From positions 124,001 to 188,000 of the forward strand of contig NZ_PYJQ01000009.1 of the NCBI RefSeq assembly GCF_003024605.1: DNA of 64,000 nucleotides, given 5' to 3'. This document shows, in pieces, positions 1 through 8,939 of this stretch (the stretch's first letter is position 1; each line of letters opens with the position of its first letter). Source of the stretch: Rhizobium sp. JAB6 (GTDB taxonomy: Bacteria; Pseudomonadota; Alphaproteobacteria; Rhizobiales; Rhizobiaceae). The notes beneath the pieces were generated by a model. It saw only the letters and a program-made list of their open reading frames with translations. It searched no databases and had not been told where the DNA came from. The position numbers and the translations under genes are program-made.

Positions 1-1064
1 TTCTTCATGCAGTCGTTGGCGGATGCGAGATCGACGTCGCCGCGCACGGGCAGCGACCCCTTCTTCAAATTGAAGGCGACCTGCGTCTTGGGGTCGAGAA
101 GCGTCTTGGCGAGAACTTCCTGAGCCTTCGACTTCGCCTCATCCTTCAGCAGAGGGAAATAGAAAGCGTCACCGCCCGTGGAGATGATTTCGTTGACGCC
201 GAGACCCGGAAGGCAGGTGTAATCGGTGCCTGCCTTCTGACCTGCGAGCGCAAATTCGCCCTGCGCCCAGTCGCCCATGATCTGGCCGCCGGCCTTGCCG
301 GTAATGACCATGTTCGTCGCCTGATTCCAATCCTGAACGTTGGAGCCCTTGGACATCTTGCGGGCATCATCGGCGGCCTTGAAGACCTTCGCAATTTCCG
401 GGCCAGCCGCCAACTTGGCGTCTCGCTCGCCGAATACTTTCTGGTAGACGTCCTTGCCGGCGATGGCAACCATCAGCACGTCGAAGGCGCCCGTTGCCTG
501 CCAGGGCTGACCGCCGACAGCGAGCGGAACGATGCCTGCCTTTTCCAGCGCGGGAGCGGCGGCGACGAATTCATCCCAATTCTTCGGAACCGGAACGCCG
601 GCCTTTTTGAAGGCAGCATTCGAAAGCCAGAGCCACTGCCAGGAGTGAATATTAACCGGAGCGCAATAGATCTTGCCGTTGATCGTGCAGGAATCGAGCA
701 GGCTCGACGGACGGATGATGTCCTTCCAATGCTCCTGCGTCGCGACATCGGTCAGATCCCGCATCAGGCCGGCCTGCACCAGTTCCTCGGCCTGACGGCC
801 GTGGTTGAACTGGGTGGCACCCATGGGATCGCCACCGGTGATGCGGCTGATCATAATCGGACGAGCAGTACCGCCCGAACCGGCGATCGCGCCATCGACC
901 CAATGATTGCCGGTCGCGTCGAACGCCTTCGCCAATTCCGCCACGGCGGCAGCTTCGCCACCGGACGTCCACCAATGCGTTACCTCAAGGTCAGTTGCCT
1001 TGGCCGCACCAAACGGCAGCGCGACTGAAGCGGCCAGCATAACGGCCATCAAACGAATATTCAT
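1..1064 (-). CDS. Sugar ABC transporter substrate-binding protein, GtsA-like (partial, C-terminus off window)
   Basis: Periplasmic binding protein of a CUT1-type carbohydrate importer. I translated this frame directly: it is open from an ATG at 1064 to the left edge, about 354 residues. It has a signal peptide ending near GAAKA and then a mature N-terminus containing VTHWWTSGGE, which is typical of glucose/mannose-type (GtsA-like) binding proteins. NGKIYCAPVNIHSWQWLW lies further on. The usual length is about 410-420 residues, so only the C-terminal end is missing. A GAGGGAGGA-type ribosome site lies just upstream of the start. It is divergent from the LacI-type regulator at 1514, the likely local controller. 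The permease genes are expected beyond the left edge. Sugar specificity cannot be read from sequence alone. Confidence 0.85.
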   Translation of the reverse strand, partial: MNIRLMAVMLAASVALPFGAAKATDLEVTHWWTSGGEAAAVAELAKAFDATGNHWVDGAIAGSGGTARPIMISRITGGDPMGATQFNHGRQAEELVQAGLMRDLTDVATQEHWKDIIRPSSLLDSCTINGKIYCAPVNIHSWQWLWLSNAAFKKAGVPVPKNWDEFVAAAPALEKAGIVPLAVGGQPWQATGAFDVLMVAIAGKDVYQKVFGERDAKLAAGPEIAKVFKAADDARKMSKGSNVQDWNQATNMVITGKAGGQIMGDWAQGEFALAGQKAGTDYTCLPGLGVNEIISTGGDAFYFPLLKDEAKSKAQEVLAKTLLDPKTQVAFNLKKGSLPVRGDVDLASANDCMK

Positions 1065-1513
1065 GAGTTCTCCTCCCTCACTGAAACGTTGCCGGAAAAA
1101 CGTAGTCGAATCATTTTGAACGCGCAACCGCCCGCTCATAAAATTTTTCAGCAAGCTCAAATATAGCCGCCTTGGATTATATACCCTCTTTCAAATATGC
1201 CAAAGCGCTTACCACCCATCTCACCATTTGCTGGCGGACATAAAATTTAACATTTTGATTATATTGGTATATTTCAAATGCCGACAACGAAGCCTCTGTA
1301 GCCTGCACTTCGCATCGGCAAATTTGGGAAAAGATAGGTGGATTGAGCCATCGCCCATGTCAGCTTTCTCGATAGGAGAAAAAGTGCTCGACTTTTCAAC
1401 TGTATCGTTACAGATTTTCGAGACGAGGAAGGAGCGACCACATCATACATAGGCTTGCGGCATGGCCGTGGGCAATGATAGGCGGTTGGTCGCGGGAGGC
1501 AGCATTGCAGGAC
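1065..1513. other. Divergent intergenic region between the sugar-binding protein and LacI regulator genes
   Basis: About 450 bases with no convincing gene. It is markedly more AT-rich than its surroundings, especially 1135-1290, as expected for a divergent promoter region. It holds one LacI-type operator core at 1203-1210. Short reading frames here lack ribosome sites and family resemblance. No hairpin terminator or riboswitch was recognised. Confidence 0.6.
1203..1210. promoter_or_regulatory. Candidate LacI/GalR-family operator core AAGCGCTT
   Basis: The perfect 8-base palindrome AAGCGCTT sits inside CAAAGCGCTTACC, in the AT-rich part of the divergent region about 140 bases upstream of the sugar-binding protein start. 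Many LacI-family regulators bind palindromes centred on a CG step with this AGCGCT core. The regulator gene lies next door, so this is a reasonable operator, but assignment is by inference from the core only. Confidence 0.45.
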
Positions 1514-2548
1514 ATGGACAGTAAGAAGATTTCCGGCAGCAGCACAGCGCCATCCACGCGTGAACGGCCGACGCTCAAGACGATCGCCTTTATGACGGGG
1601 CTCGGGATAACCACCGTCTCCCGCGCCTTGAAAGATGCTCCCGACATCGGCGCCGAGACAAAGCAGCGGGTGCGCATGGTCGCGCGGCAATTGGGATATC
1701 ATCCCAATCGCGCCGGCGTGCGCCTCAGAACCGGCAAGACCAATGTCATCGCTTTGGTGCTGAGCATCGACGAAGAAATCATGGGCTTCACCAGCCACAT
1801 CGTCTTCGGCATTTCCGAGGTTCTCGCCGGCACTCAGTATCATCTGGTCATTACGCCGCATTCGCATAGCAAGGACCCGCTGGTGCCGGTGCGCTATATC
1901 CTCGATACCGGTTCAGCGGACGGCGTCATCATATCGCGTACCGAACCGGACGATCCGCGTGTCGAACTCATGCACGACCGCGGCATGCCCTTTGCTACGC
2001 ATGGACGAACCGATATGGGCATCGTCCATCCCTTCCATGATTTCGACAATGAAGCCTTCGCCCACGAGGCCGTGCGCGCGCTGGTCGCCAAAGGACGGCG
2101 TCGCCTGGCCCTGCTGCAGCCCTCCAGCAAACTGACCTATTATTCGCATACCCGTATAGGCTTCCAAACGGGTTTGCATCAATATGGTGCGGAAGAGATC
2201 CCGCTCAGGATTACCACCGACAATGCCCTTGCCGATATCAAGGACACGGTCGAGGCACTGATGCGCTCTCCGCATGCGCCCGATGGGATCGTCTGCTCCA
2301 GCAGCGGCGGCGCCATAGCCGTCAACGCCGGCATCGAGGCAGCCGGTTTCCGCTTGGGCCGTGATATCGATATGGTCGCCAAGCAGTCGACGGATGTCTT
2401 AAGCTGGATCAGACCTGAGATCATCACAGTATCGGAAGATTTTCGCCATGCCGGCCGGGAACTCGCCAAGGCAGTCATCGCGCGCATCGACGGCGTGGAG
2501 CCGGAACTTCTGCAAAGCATCAGCCCACCCGTCTGGCCAAAGAGCTGA
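1514..2548 (+). CDS. LacI-family transcriptional regulator
   Basis: DNA-binding regulator, probably of the divergent sugar transporter. The N-terminal helix-turn-helix is at about residues 20-45, with [20 protein letters not shown] followed by the hinge-type [21 protein letters not shown]. The rest is a periplasmic-binding-like effector domain with GFISE-type sugar-pocket topology. The reading frame opens at 1475, but ATG 1514 is preferred: GGGAGG and GCAGGA lie upstream, the protein then begins close to the helix-turn-helix, and the resulting 344 residues is the family norm. It reads away from the binding-protein gene, a classical local regulator arrangement. It resembles AglR-type rhizobial regulators, but the inducer is unknown. 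Confidence 0.9.
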   Translation: MDSKKISGSSTAPSTRERPTLKTIAFMTGLGITTVSRALKDAPDIGAETKQRVRMVARQLGYHPNRAGVRLRTGKTNVIALVLSIDEEIMGFTSHIVFGISEVLAGTQYHLVITPHSHSKDPLVPVRYILDTGSADGVIISRTEPDDPRVELMHDRGMPFATHGRTDMGIVHPFHDFDNEAFAHEAVRALVAKGRRRLALLQPSSKLTYYSHTRIGFQTGLHQYGAEEIPLRITTDNALADIKDTVEALMRSPHAPDGIVCSSSGGAIAVNAGIEAAGFRLGRDIDMVAKQSTDVLSWIRPEIITVSEDFRHAGRELAKAVIARIDGVEPELLQSISPPVWPKS

Positions 2549-2553
2549 CAACG

Positions 2554-2585
2554 AAAAGGCCTGCAGCTTTCACGGCAGGCCCTTT
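2554..2585. terminator. Hairpin terminator between convergent LacI regulator and gnd genes
   Basis: AAAAGGCCTGC at 2554-2564 pairs with GCAGGCCCTTT at 2575-2585, with one bulged C and a 10-base loop. A-rich and T-rich flanks let it serve both convergent genes. Confidence 0.7.
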
Positions 2586-2609
2586 CGATAATCGTATCCG
2601 ACTGTTTTA

Positions 2610-4037
2610 TCAGCCTTGAGCACCACTGCCCCATGGGCCGTGGTGAATATCCTTGCCATCGACGCGGTCAAAGCCGTGGGCGCCGAAGAAGTCGCGCTGG
2701 GCCTGGATCAGGTTGGCGGTGCCGCGAGCCTGGCGATACGCGTCGAAATAGGTCAGTGCCGACGCAAGCGCGGGAACCGGCAGGCCGGCAGCCGTCGCCG
2801 CAGAAACGATGCGGCGCAGCGACGGGATCGATTCCTTGACCATTTCCGCAAAGGCAGGCGTGACGATCAGGTTCGCCGCGTCCGGCGTCTTCGTGAAGGC
2901 GCTGGTAATCTCATCGAGGAACTGCGAACGGATGATGCAGCCGGCACGCCAGATCTTGGCGATGACAGGCATCGGCAGCGACCAGTTGAACTCCTTCGAG
3001 GCCTCGGCCATCACGGCAAAGCCCTGCGCATAGGCGCCGATCTTGGCGGCGAACAGCGCGAGTTCCAGATCCCTCAAGAGATCGGGACCGAAAGCGATCG
3101 GGAACTTGTAGTCCGGCGTGCCGAAGATCTTCTCGGCCGCCTCACGCTGGCCCTTGATGGCCGAGAGGCTGCGGGCGGCAACGGCGGCTTCGATGGCAGT
3201 CGCGGGAATGCCCATGTTCTGGGCTTCGATAACGGACCACTTGCCGGTGCCCTTCTGGCCGGCCTTGTCGAGGATGACGTCAGGCATGGCGCTGCCGGTT
3301 GCCGGGTCCTTGGCGGCAAGAACCTTTTCCGTGATCTCGATAAGATAGGAGTTGAGGCGGCCCTTGTTCCACTCGCCGAAGATCGAGCTGATATCGGCGG
3401 CGCTCTTGCCGAGGCCATCGCGCAAGATGCCGTAGATTTCGGCGATCATCTGCATGTCGGCATATTCGATGCCGTTGTGGATCGTCTTGACGAAATGACC
3501 GGCGCCGTCATTGCCGAGCCAGGCAACGCAGGGATCGTTGTTGTACTTGGCAGCGATCGAAGTCAGCACCTTCTCGACACGCCTGTAGGACTCTTCCGTG
3601 CCGCCGACCATGATGGAGGGGCCATGACGCGCCCCTTCCTCGCCGCCAGAGACACCCATGCCGATGAAGGTCAGGCCGGTGTCCTTGAGGCGGTCGAAGC
3701 GGGCGATCGTATCGCGGAAATTGGCATTGCCGGCATCGATCATGATGTCGCCCTTGTCGAGATGCGGCTGCAGCGCCGCCATCTGCTGGTCGACCGGCTC
3801 ACCGGCCTTTATCATGATGATGATCGGCCGCGGTGGACGGATTGCCTCGACGAACTCCTCTATCGTCTTGCAGGGAATGATCTTGTCCTTGAGCGCGCCA
3901 GCATTCGCGTAGAATTCATCCGTCACCTGCGGCGTACGGTTGAAGACCGCGATCTTGTTGCCTTTTTCAGCGATGTTGAGCGCCAGATTCGATCCCATTA
4001 CCGCGAGACCGATCAGCCCGATTTCTGCCTTTTCCAC
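2610..4037 (-). CDS. gnd: 6-phosphogluconate dehydrogenase, decarboxylating
   Basis: Cytosolic enzyme that oxidises and decarboxylates 6-phosphogluconate to ribulose 5-phosphate with NADP+, in the oxidative pentose phosphate pathway. The 475 residues match the family's usual ~470. The Rossmann motif GLAVMGSNLALN is at residues 10-21, the substrate-binding GMGVSGGEEGARHGPSIM at about 127-144, and GAGHFVKTIHNGIEYADMQ carries the catalytic lysine near residue 185. KGTGKWSV follows near 262. A GGAGG site precedes ATG 4037. It converges on the LacI regulator across a terminator. RpiA, which uses its product, is encoded about 21 kb away. Confidence 0.97.
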   Translation of the reverse strand: MEKAEIGLIGLAVMGSNLALNIAEKGNKIAVFNRTPQVTDEFYANAGALKDKIIPCKTIEEFVEAIRPPRPIIIMIKAGEPVDQQMAALQPHLDKGDIMIDAGNANFRDTIARFDRLKDTGLTFIGMGVSGGEEGARHGPSIMVGGTEESYRRVEKVLTSIAAKYNNDPCVAWLGNDGAGHFVKTIHNGIEYADMQMIAEIYGILRDGLGKSAADISSIFGEWNKGRLNSYLIEITEKVLAAKDPATGSAMPDVILDKAGQKGTGKWSVIEAQNMGIPATAIEAAVAARSLSAIKGQREAAEKIFGTPDYKFPIAFGPDLLRDLELALFAAKIGAYAQGFAVMAEASKEFNWSLPMPVIAKIWRAGCIIRSQFLDEITSAFTKTPDAANLIVTPAFAEMVKESIPSLRRIVSAATAAGLPVPALASALTYFDAYRQARGTANLIQAQRDFFGAHGFDRVDGKDIHHGPWGSGAQG

Positions 4038-4317
4038 GACAATCCTCCAGTGAGCCGTTTACCGCGCCCGGCCACACCGAAGACGCAGCAACATCCGATA
4101 TGACGCAATGCCGCCGACGCTCGGCGCGACGGGCGGCAGCCCTGCGTTGGGGCTGTTGTTGCACTCCGGACGGAAAACGGCAAGTCTTCGAAAGCCGTGA
4201 ATCGTTCCCTTTGCAGAACTGTGCAACAATGTTGCCGAATTCGCGATTCATCTCGCGCGAATGCAGGGTTGCGGCCGATCTCAGCCCTTTGACGGTGATA
4301 TAGAGGAGGAAAACACC

Positions 4318-4716
4318 ATGTCGACCATGAATGCGAAGATCGTGCATCTCTCCATCGATCGCGACTGGAAGGAGGTCTACGACTACGCCAGCCGCCCGGA
4401 AAATATGCCCTTCTGGGCCTCGGGCCTGGCATCCGGGCTGACGCAGGATGGGAATGATTGGATCGCCGAAGGCACGCTCGGCACTGCTCGGGTCCGCTTC
4501 TCGCCTCGCAATGATTTCGGGGTCATCGACCATTGGGTTACGCTGGAATCCGATCTGCAGGTCTACAACGCCTTACGCGTCGTACCGAACGGCGACGGCT
4601 GCGAGGTCATGTTCACCCTGCTCCAGCTACCGGGCATGGAGGAAACGCAATTCGCGGCCGATGCCGCGCATGTCATGCGCGATCTGAAGAGATTGAAAGA
4701 GTTGATGGAACGCTGA
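4318..4716 (+). CDS. SRPBCC (START-like) family protein
   Basis: Small cytosolic protein of 132 residues predicted to have the helix-grip START/polyketide-cyclase fold, judged by SIDRDWKEVYDYASRPENMPFW at the N-terminus and the C-terminal helix DAAHVMRDLKRLKELMER. Such folds bind hydrophobic ligands, and no catalytic residues are evident. ATG 4318 is chosen because GAGGAGGAAAACACC lies directly ahead, although the frame is open from 4261. It is preceded by 280 bases separating it from the divergent gnd gene, and converges on the lipoprotein gene six bases downstream. The ligand is unknown. Confidence 0.8.
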   Translation: MSTMNAKIVHLSIDRDWKEVYDYASRPENMPFWASGLASGLTQDGNDWIAEGTLGTARVRFSPRNDFGVIDHWVTLESDLQVYNALRVVPNGDGCEVMFTLLQLPGMEETQFAADAAHVMRDLKRLKELMER

Positions 4717-4722
4717 TCGCCC

Positions 4723-5376
4723 TTACAGCGACCGCAAGGTCCAGTCCACGAGTTCGCCTGCCACACCGGCGAATGCAGCATCGAGTGCGCGGACGAAATC
4801 AGGATTGCTGCCGCCACTGACCGGCACGACCTTGCGGAAGACATTCTGGGCCTTCACCGTGCCCGTGCGATCGTTCAGAATCTTTTCCGAAATTTCGACA
4901 ATCGCCGTCTTCTGACCGCCCGAGGCATTGATCTCGAAGGAACGGATATCGGTGACGATCTGATAATCGATTGCAAGTCCCTGCCCCGGCACGCCGACGC
5001 CGCCGAGCTTGCCGGTATTCTCGAAGGCCTCGACCAGTTTCGATTGCACCATCTTGCTCAGCTTGTCGCTCCACTGCGATTTGCCGAGATACTGAATTTC
5101 AGAGGACGAGACGCGAATGACGATCTGATTGCTGTCCAGCGCCTGCAGCGCCGTCGGCGGCGGAATGAGAATCTGGCGGCTCTTGACCGAAGGTCCGCTC
5201 GCCTTTACCGACGCGGAAAGATCGTAGGTATCCTTATTCGTACTCCCGCAGCCTCCCAGCAAGGCTGCGAACAATGGTAACGCGATGACAGCTTTCCACA
5301 CCTGATGACGCCCACTCGACACGCAACCGATCATATTTCGCTTATCCCCTGGAGACCAGATATCGCTCTTCATCAA
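4723..5376 (-). CDS. ABC-type transport auxiliary lipoprotein (PqiC/MCE-associated)
   Basis: Last gene of the Mla-like lipid transport operon. The protein has 217 residues with a hydrophobic signal segment VIALPLFAALLGGC: LLGGC is a lipobox, so the mature protein should be lipid-anchored in the periplasm or outer membrane. The body matches the ABC_trans_aux/PqiC type of MCE-associated lipoprotein (YDLSA near the N-terminus, alternating strands and a C-terminal helix FAGVAGELVDWTL). Its ATG overlaps the TGA of the MCE gene (ATGA, 5373-5376), indicating translational coupling. A slightly downstream ATG at 5334 is an alternative start, closer to the signal peptide. It probably docks the MCE hexamer to the outer membrane, as inferred for PqiC. 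Confidence 0.8.
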   Translation of the reverse strand: MMKSDIWSPGDKRNMIGCVSSGRHQVWKAVIALPLFAALLGGCGSTNKDTYDLSASVKASGPSVKSRQILIPPPTALQALDSNQIVIRVSSSEIQYLGKSQWSDKLSKMVQSKLVEAFENTGKLGGVGVPGQGLAIDYQIVTDIRSFEINASGGQKTAIVEISEKILNDRTGTVKAQNVFRKVVPVSGGSNPDFVRALDAAFAGVAGELVDWTLRSL

Positions 5377-6743
5377 TGCCGCGCGCGGCCGTCATAAGTC
5401 TTGACCGTATCCCCGCCGAAAATCAGTCGTTGCGGATTGCGGTCGAAATTAGTGATTGTACTGTTCAGATTGTCAACCGTGCCTCGCATGTCATTGATGA
5501 GGGTCTGGGCATCGCGCAATCCGCTGCTGGAAAATTTCTGCAAGTTGTCGGCGATCGGCCCGATACGGGAATTGAGATTGTCCGCCATCTTCTTGAAGGA
5601 TTCGAGCGTGTCTTTGGCTTCTGCGAACAGCGATTTCGTGCTGTCGTCGCCGAGCAGGGAATTGACCTTCGTCAGGATTCCGTCGACCTTGCCGGATGCT
5701 GCGTTAAGCTTGGTCGAAATCTCGCGGGCATTGGCGATCGTCTGGTCGATATCCTGCTGATGCGCCGCAACCGAGTTGGCGACGTCCCGGATCGAAGCGA
5801 CCGCCGTACGCGCCTGTTTCGTCACATCGGCAATATCGTCAACCGATCCCTTGATCTTGGCCGGATCGATCTGCGCGACGATCGCATCGACCCGATCCAG
5901 CGTCTTTTGAGCGTTCTGACCGAAGGTCGTATAGGTATCGGCCGTCTGCTTGAAACTCGCAATGGTCGCCTTCAGGTCCGTCGTCGCGTCGGCGACATTG
6001 GCCGTGATCTTGTCGGCGTTGGCGATGACGTCGTTGACCTTCCGGGCATCGACCGCGCGCACCAGCTTCTCGATCGCATCGAGCGTCGAGTCGACGCGGA
6101 CTGAAACGGTCTTGAAGGTATCGGAAAGCTGCCCGACGCTTGCCAGGAACTTGTCAATATTGTCGGAATTGTCAGCGATGGCCTTGGAGAATTTCTGCGC
6201 ATTGCGCACGGTATCCGTCAGAGGCCCTCGGGAATCCGAGACGAAGCCCTGAATGTCGCCGATCGTGTCATTGGCGCGGTTCAGGATCTTGTCGGCCGTC
6301 GTCAACAGGTTGGTCACGCTGGACTGATCCGCGAGCAAGACCGCCCGCTTGCCCGTGTCGATCGAGCGCTTGAGGATGTTTTCGTCACTGTTGCGACCAC
6401 CGGAAAGCTCGATATAGGCAGCACCCGTCAGGCCCTGGATCTCAAGAATGGCCTTGGTCGAGGTGTAGACCGGCGCATCGGCGCGCACCTGCGTGAAGGC
6501 GAGAGAATAGTTCGGATCGTCGGCGTCGATCGAGAGCCCCTGCACCGAGCCGACCTGAATACCATTGAAGCGAACCGGCGAGCCGACGCTCAACCCATTT
6601 GCCGAACCGGGAATGCGCACGACGAGCTCGACCATCGGACCGCCGCGGCCATATTCCGCCATCCAGTAGACGAAGCCGAAGGCGGCCGCGATGACAACCA
6701 GCGTGAAGAACCCGACGATCGTGTAATTGGCTTTGGTTTCCAT
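5373..6743 (-). CDS. mlaD: MCE-domain protein (MlaD-like) of lipid ABC transporter
   Basis: Periplasmic substrate-binding component of an MCE-type phospholipid transporter. One N-terminal transmembrane helix (about residues 7-28, VGFFTLVVIAAAFGFVYWM) is followed by a single MCE domain at about 38-115 with GSANGLSVGSPVRFNGIQVG. A long alpha-helical, probably coiled-coil tail of more than 300 residues follows. At 456 residues it is much longer than E. coli MlaD (~180) and resembles the long single-MCE proteins of alphaproteobacteria, mycobacteria and plastid TGD2. GGAGACA precedes the ATG. It lies nine bases after the ATPase gene and overlaps the auxiliary lipoprotein gene. Confidence 0.9.
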   Translation of the reverse strand: METKANYTIVGFFTLVVIAAAFGFVYWMAEYGRGGPMVELVVRIPGSANGLSVGSPVRFNGIQVGSVQGLSIDADDPNYSLAFTQVRADAPVYTSTKAILEIQGLTGAAYIELSGGRNSDENILKRSIDTGKRAVLLADQSSVTNLLTTADKILNRANDTIGDIQGFVSDSRGPLTDTVRNAQKFSKAIADNSDNIDKFLASVGQLSDTFKTVSVRVDSTLDAIEKLVRAVDARKVNDVIANADKITANVADATTDLKATIASFKQTADTYTTFGQNAQKTLDRVDAIVAQIDPAKIKGSVDDIADVTKQARTAVASIRDVANSVAAHQQDIDQTIANAREISTKLNAASGKVDGILTKVNSLLGDDSTKSLFAEAKDTLESFKKMADNLNSRIGPIADNLQKFSSSGLRDAQTLINDMRGTVDNLNSTITNFDRNPQRLIFGGDTVKTYDGRARH

Positions 6744-6752
6744 TGTCTCCAG

Positions 6753-7616
6753 TCACTTCTCGCGGCTGTGGGCGCCTGCGCCTTTGTCGTCGTTGTGCCC
6801 TTTGATGTCCTCGCGCGGCACGATCGTGCGTGCGCGCTTGCCCCTGAAGTAGGATTGCACCCAGGGGTCATCACAGGCGAGCATGTCCTCAACCGTGCCT
6901 TCCACCAATACCCGCTTCTGTCCGAGAACGGCAATACGGTCGCAGACGGAAAACAGGCTGTCGAGGTCGTGAGTCACCATATAAACGGTCAGGCCCAGCG
7001 TGTCGCGCAGCTTGGCAATCAATTCGTCGAATTCCGACGCACCGATCGGATCGAGGCCAGACGTCGGCTCGTCCAGGAAAACGAGGTCGGGATCAAGCGC
7101 TAGGGCTCTGGCGAGCGCCGCGCGTTTGATCATGCCGCCCGAAAGCTCGGAAGGATATTTGTCGGCGGCATCAGCGGCGAGACCCACCATCCGGATCTTC
7201 ATCAGCGCCAGCTCGTCCATCATCTCCTGCGGCAGGTCCAGATATTCCCGCATGGGTACCTGAATGTTTTCCTTGACCGTCAGCGAGGAAAACAGTGCGC
7301 CTTGCTGGAAGAGAACGCCGAGCCGCATGTCGAGCCGATTGCGGTCCTCTTCGCCGAGCTTGTCGTAATCTTCGCCGAGGATCTCGATCTTACCCGATCG
7401 TCGCGGCAGGAGCCGCAGCACAGTGCGCAGCAGCACGGACTTGCCGGCGCCGGAAGCGCCGACGAAACCGAGGATTTCGCCTCGGTAGATATTGAGGTTC
7501 AGCTTGTCGAGAACGATCTTCGCTCCGAAGCCGACCGTTACATCCCGGGCCGACAGCACGATGTCCCTGCCCTGCTCGTCTTTTTCCAACGGGATTTCCG
7601 AATGAAGCGCGCTCAT
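6753..7616 (-). CDS. mlaF: MlaF-like ABC transporter ATP-binding protein
   Basis: Cytosolic ATPase that drives the MCE lipid transporter. In the 287 residues, Walker A GASGAGKSVLLR is at about 53-64, the signature LSGGMIKRAALARA near 158, and Walker B LVFLDEPTSGLDP near 180, followed by the H-loop THDLDS. The signature SGGM and the PTSGLDP wording are typical of the MlaF/TGD3 group. GAGGGACGATAACG precedes ATG 7616. It sits 12 bases after the permease gene and 9 bases before the MCE gene, in one operon. Direction of lipid movement (import or export) is not determined by sequence. Confidence 0.93.
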   Translation of the reverse strand: MSALHSEIPLEKDEQGRDIVLSARDVTVGFGAKIVLDKLNLNIYRGEILGFVGASGAGKSVLLRTVLRLLPRRSGKIEILGEDYDKLGEEDRNRLDMRLGVLFQQGALFSSLTVKENIQVPMREYLDLPQEMMDELALMKIRMVGLAADAADKYPSELSGGMIKRAALARALALDPDLVFLDEPTSGLDPIGASEFDELIAKLRDTLGLTVYMVTHDLDSLFSVCDRIAVLGQKRVLVEGTVEDMLACDDPWVQSYFRGKRARTIVPREDIKGHNDDKGAGAHSREK

Positions 7617-7628
7617 CGTTATCGTCCC

Positions 7629-8789
7629 TCAGAAGTCGATTGCTGCGTAGAACATGGCGAAAAGCCCGTCCATGAGGATCACGACGAAGATCGACTTCAC
7701 CACCGACGACGTCACGTGCTGCCCGAGAGATTCGGCACTGCCCCCCACCTTCAAACCCTCGACCGCAGCGACGATGCCGATGACCAGCGCCATGAACGGC
7801 GCCTTGATCATGCCCGAAATGACCGTCGAAATGCTGACGGCCTCATGCAGACGCGAGATGAAGGTCGCAAACGTGATGCCGGAATAGGCCCAGGACACCA
7901 GGGCAGCGCCAAAAAGCGCGGCAAAGTTGGCAATGACCGTCAGCAGCGGCAGGGCAACCGTCAGCGCCACCAGCCGGGGGAAAATCAGCACGCCGACTGG
8001 ATTGAGGCCCATCACCTTCAGCGCGTCCACTTCCTCGCGCATCTTCATGGAGCCGATTTCGGCGGTAATCGCGCTGCCCGAACGTCCGGCAATCATGATC
8101 GCGGTCAGCAGCACGCCGATTTCGCGCAATTGCAGGATGCCGACCAGATCGACCACGAAGATTTCCGCGCCGAAATAGCGTAGCTGAAAAGCGCCCTGCT
8201 GGGCGATGATCGCGCCGATCAGCGACGACATCAGCAGGATGATCGGAACGGCCCGCACCGCCATATGATCGATTTGATTGATGATCGAGGCCGGCGAAAC
8301 GCCGCTGCCGCGGCCGAACTTGAGCTGCCCACCACGCACGGCCGAACCCAGGATATACATGGCGGCGATGAGATTGCCCCAGATATCGTAGACGCTTTCG
8401 CCGATAGGCGCAAAGACACGCTCCGCCAATGATTTTCTCGGCTTCGCCGCTGCCGCCTCGTCGTCCGGTTGCGTATCGAACGTCGTCAGCAATTCGTCGA
8501 TATGCGGATTGGAGCCTTCGATCGTGACGCGAGCCTTATGTGCTTCCTGGCTTTCCTTCAGCCGGCGAATCAGCAACGCGCCTGCCGTATCGACATCGGA
8601 AAGACCGGAAAGGTCGATCACGACGTCGCCGCCGGAACTGCGCTTGGACAGCTGCTCGATCTGGCGCAGGACGCCATGCACATTGGCGCTGCGCCAATTG
8701 CCCTCCAGCCGATAACGATGGCCTGCGCCCTCGGGCGCATCATCGATCTTCGGTGCATCGGACCTTTGTTCGGCTGCTTTCAAACTCAT
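7629..8789 (-). CDS. mlaE: STAS-MlaE fusion permease of MCE lipid transporter
   Basis: Inner-membrane permease of the lipid transporter, first gene of the operon. The N-terminus (about residues 25-105 of 386) is a STAS-type domain with VVIDLSGLSDVDTAGALLIR, equivalent to separate MlaB of enterobacteria. It is followed by an MlaE domain with five or six hydrophobic segments and the family motif AIMIAGRSGSAITAEIGSMK. A fused STAS-MlaE is known in alphaproteobacteria. ATG 8789 is preferred over a GTG at 8855, because the extra residues look unstructured and the STAS domain still begins in full. There is no mlaA/vacJ or mlaC in this cluster; the lipoprotein at 4723 may take over part of that role. 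Confidence 0.9.
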   Translation of the reverse strand: MSLKAAEQRSDAPKIDDAPEGAGHRYRLEGNWRSANVHGVLRQIEQLSKRSSGGDVVIDLSGLSDVDTAGALLIRRLKESQEAHKARVTIEGSNPHIDELLTTFDTQPDDEAAAAKPRKSLAERVFAPIGESVYDIWGNLIAAMYILGSAVRGGQLKFGRGSGVSPASIINQIDHMAVRAVPIILLMSSLIGAIIAQQGAFQLRYFGAEIFVVDLVGILQLREIGVLLTAIMIAGRSGSAITAEIGSMKMREEVDALKVMGLNPVGVLIFPRLVALTVALPLLTVIANFAALFGAALVSWAYSGITFATFISRLHEAVSISTVISGMIKAPFMALVIGIVAAVEGLKVGGSAESLGQHVTSSVVKSIFVVILMDGLFAMFYAAIDF

Positions 8790-8939
8790 GCGTCTTTCAA
8801 ATCTGGCACAATATAAGCCGACTCGGAAAGTCCGCTTGGTCAATGCTTCATACACCGACTACGCGTGGAATTTCCATCTCGCGCCGGCGCCAACATATGT
8901 CACGGCTTTTTGATATCCAAATGAATTTGTTGCACCGCG

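Noticed and set aside
2616..4103. 495-codon open frame opposite gnd
   Set aside because: Antisense shadow of 6-phosphogluconate dehydrogenase.
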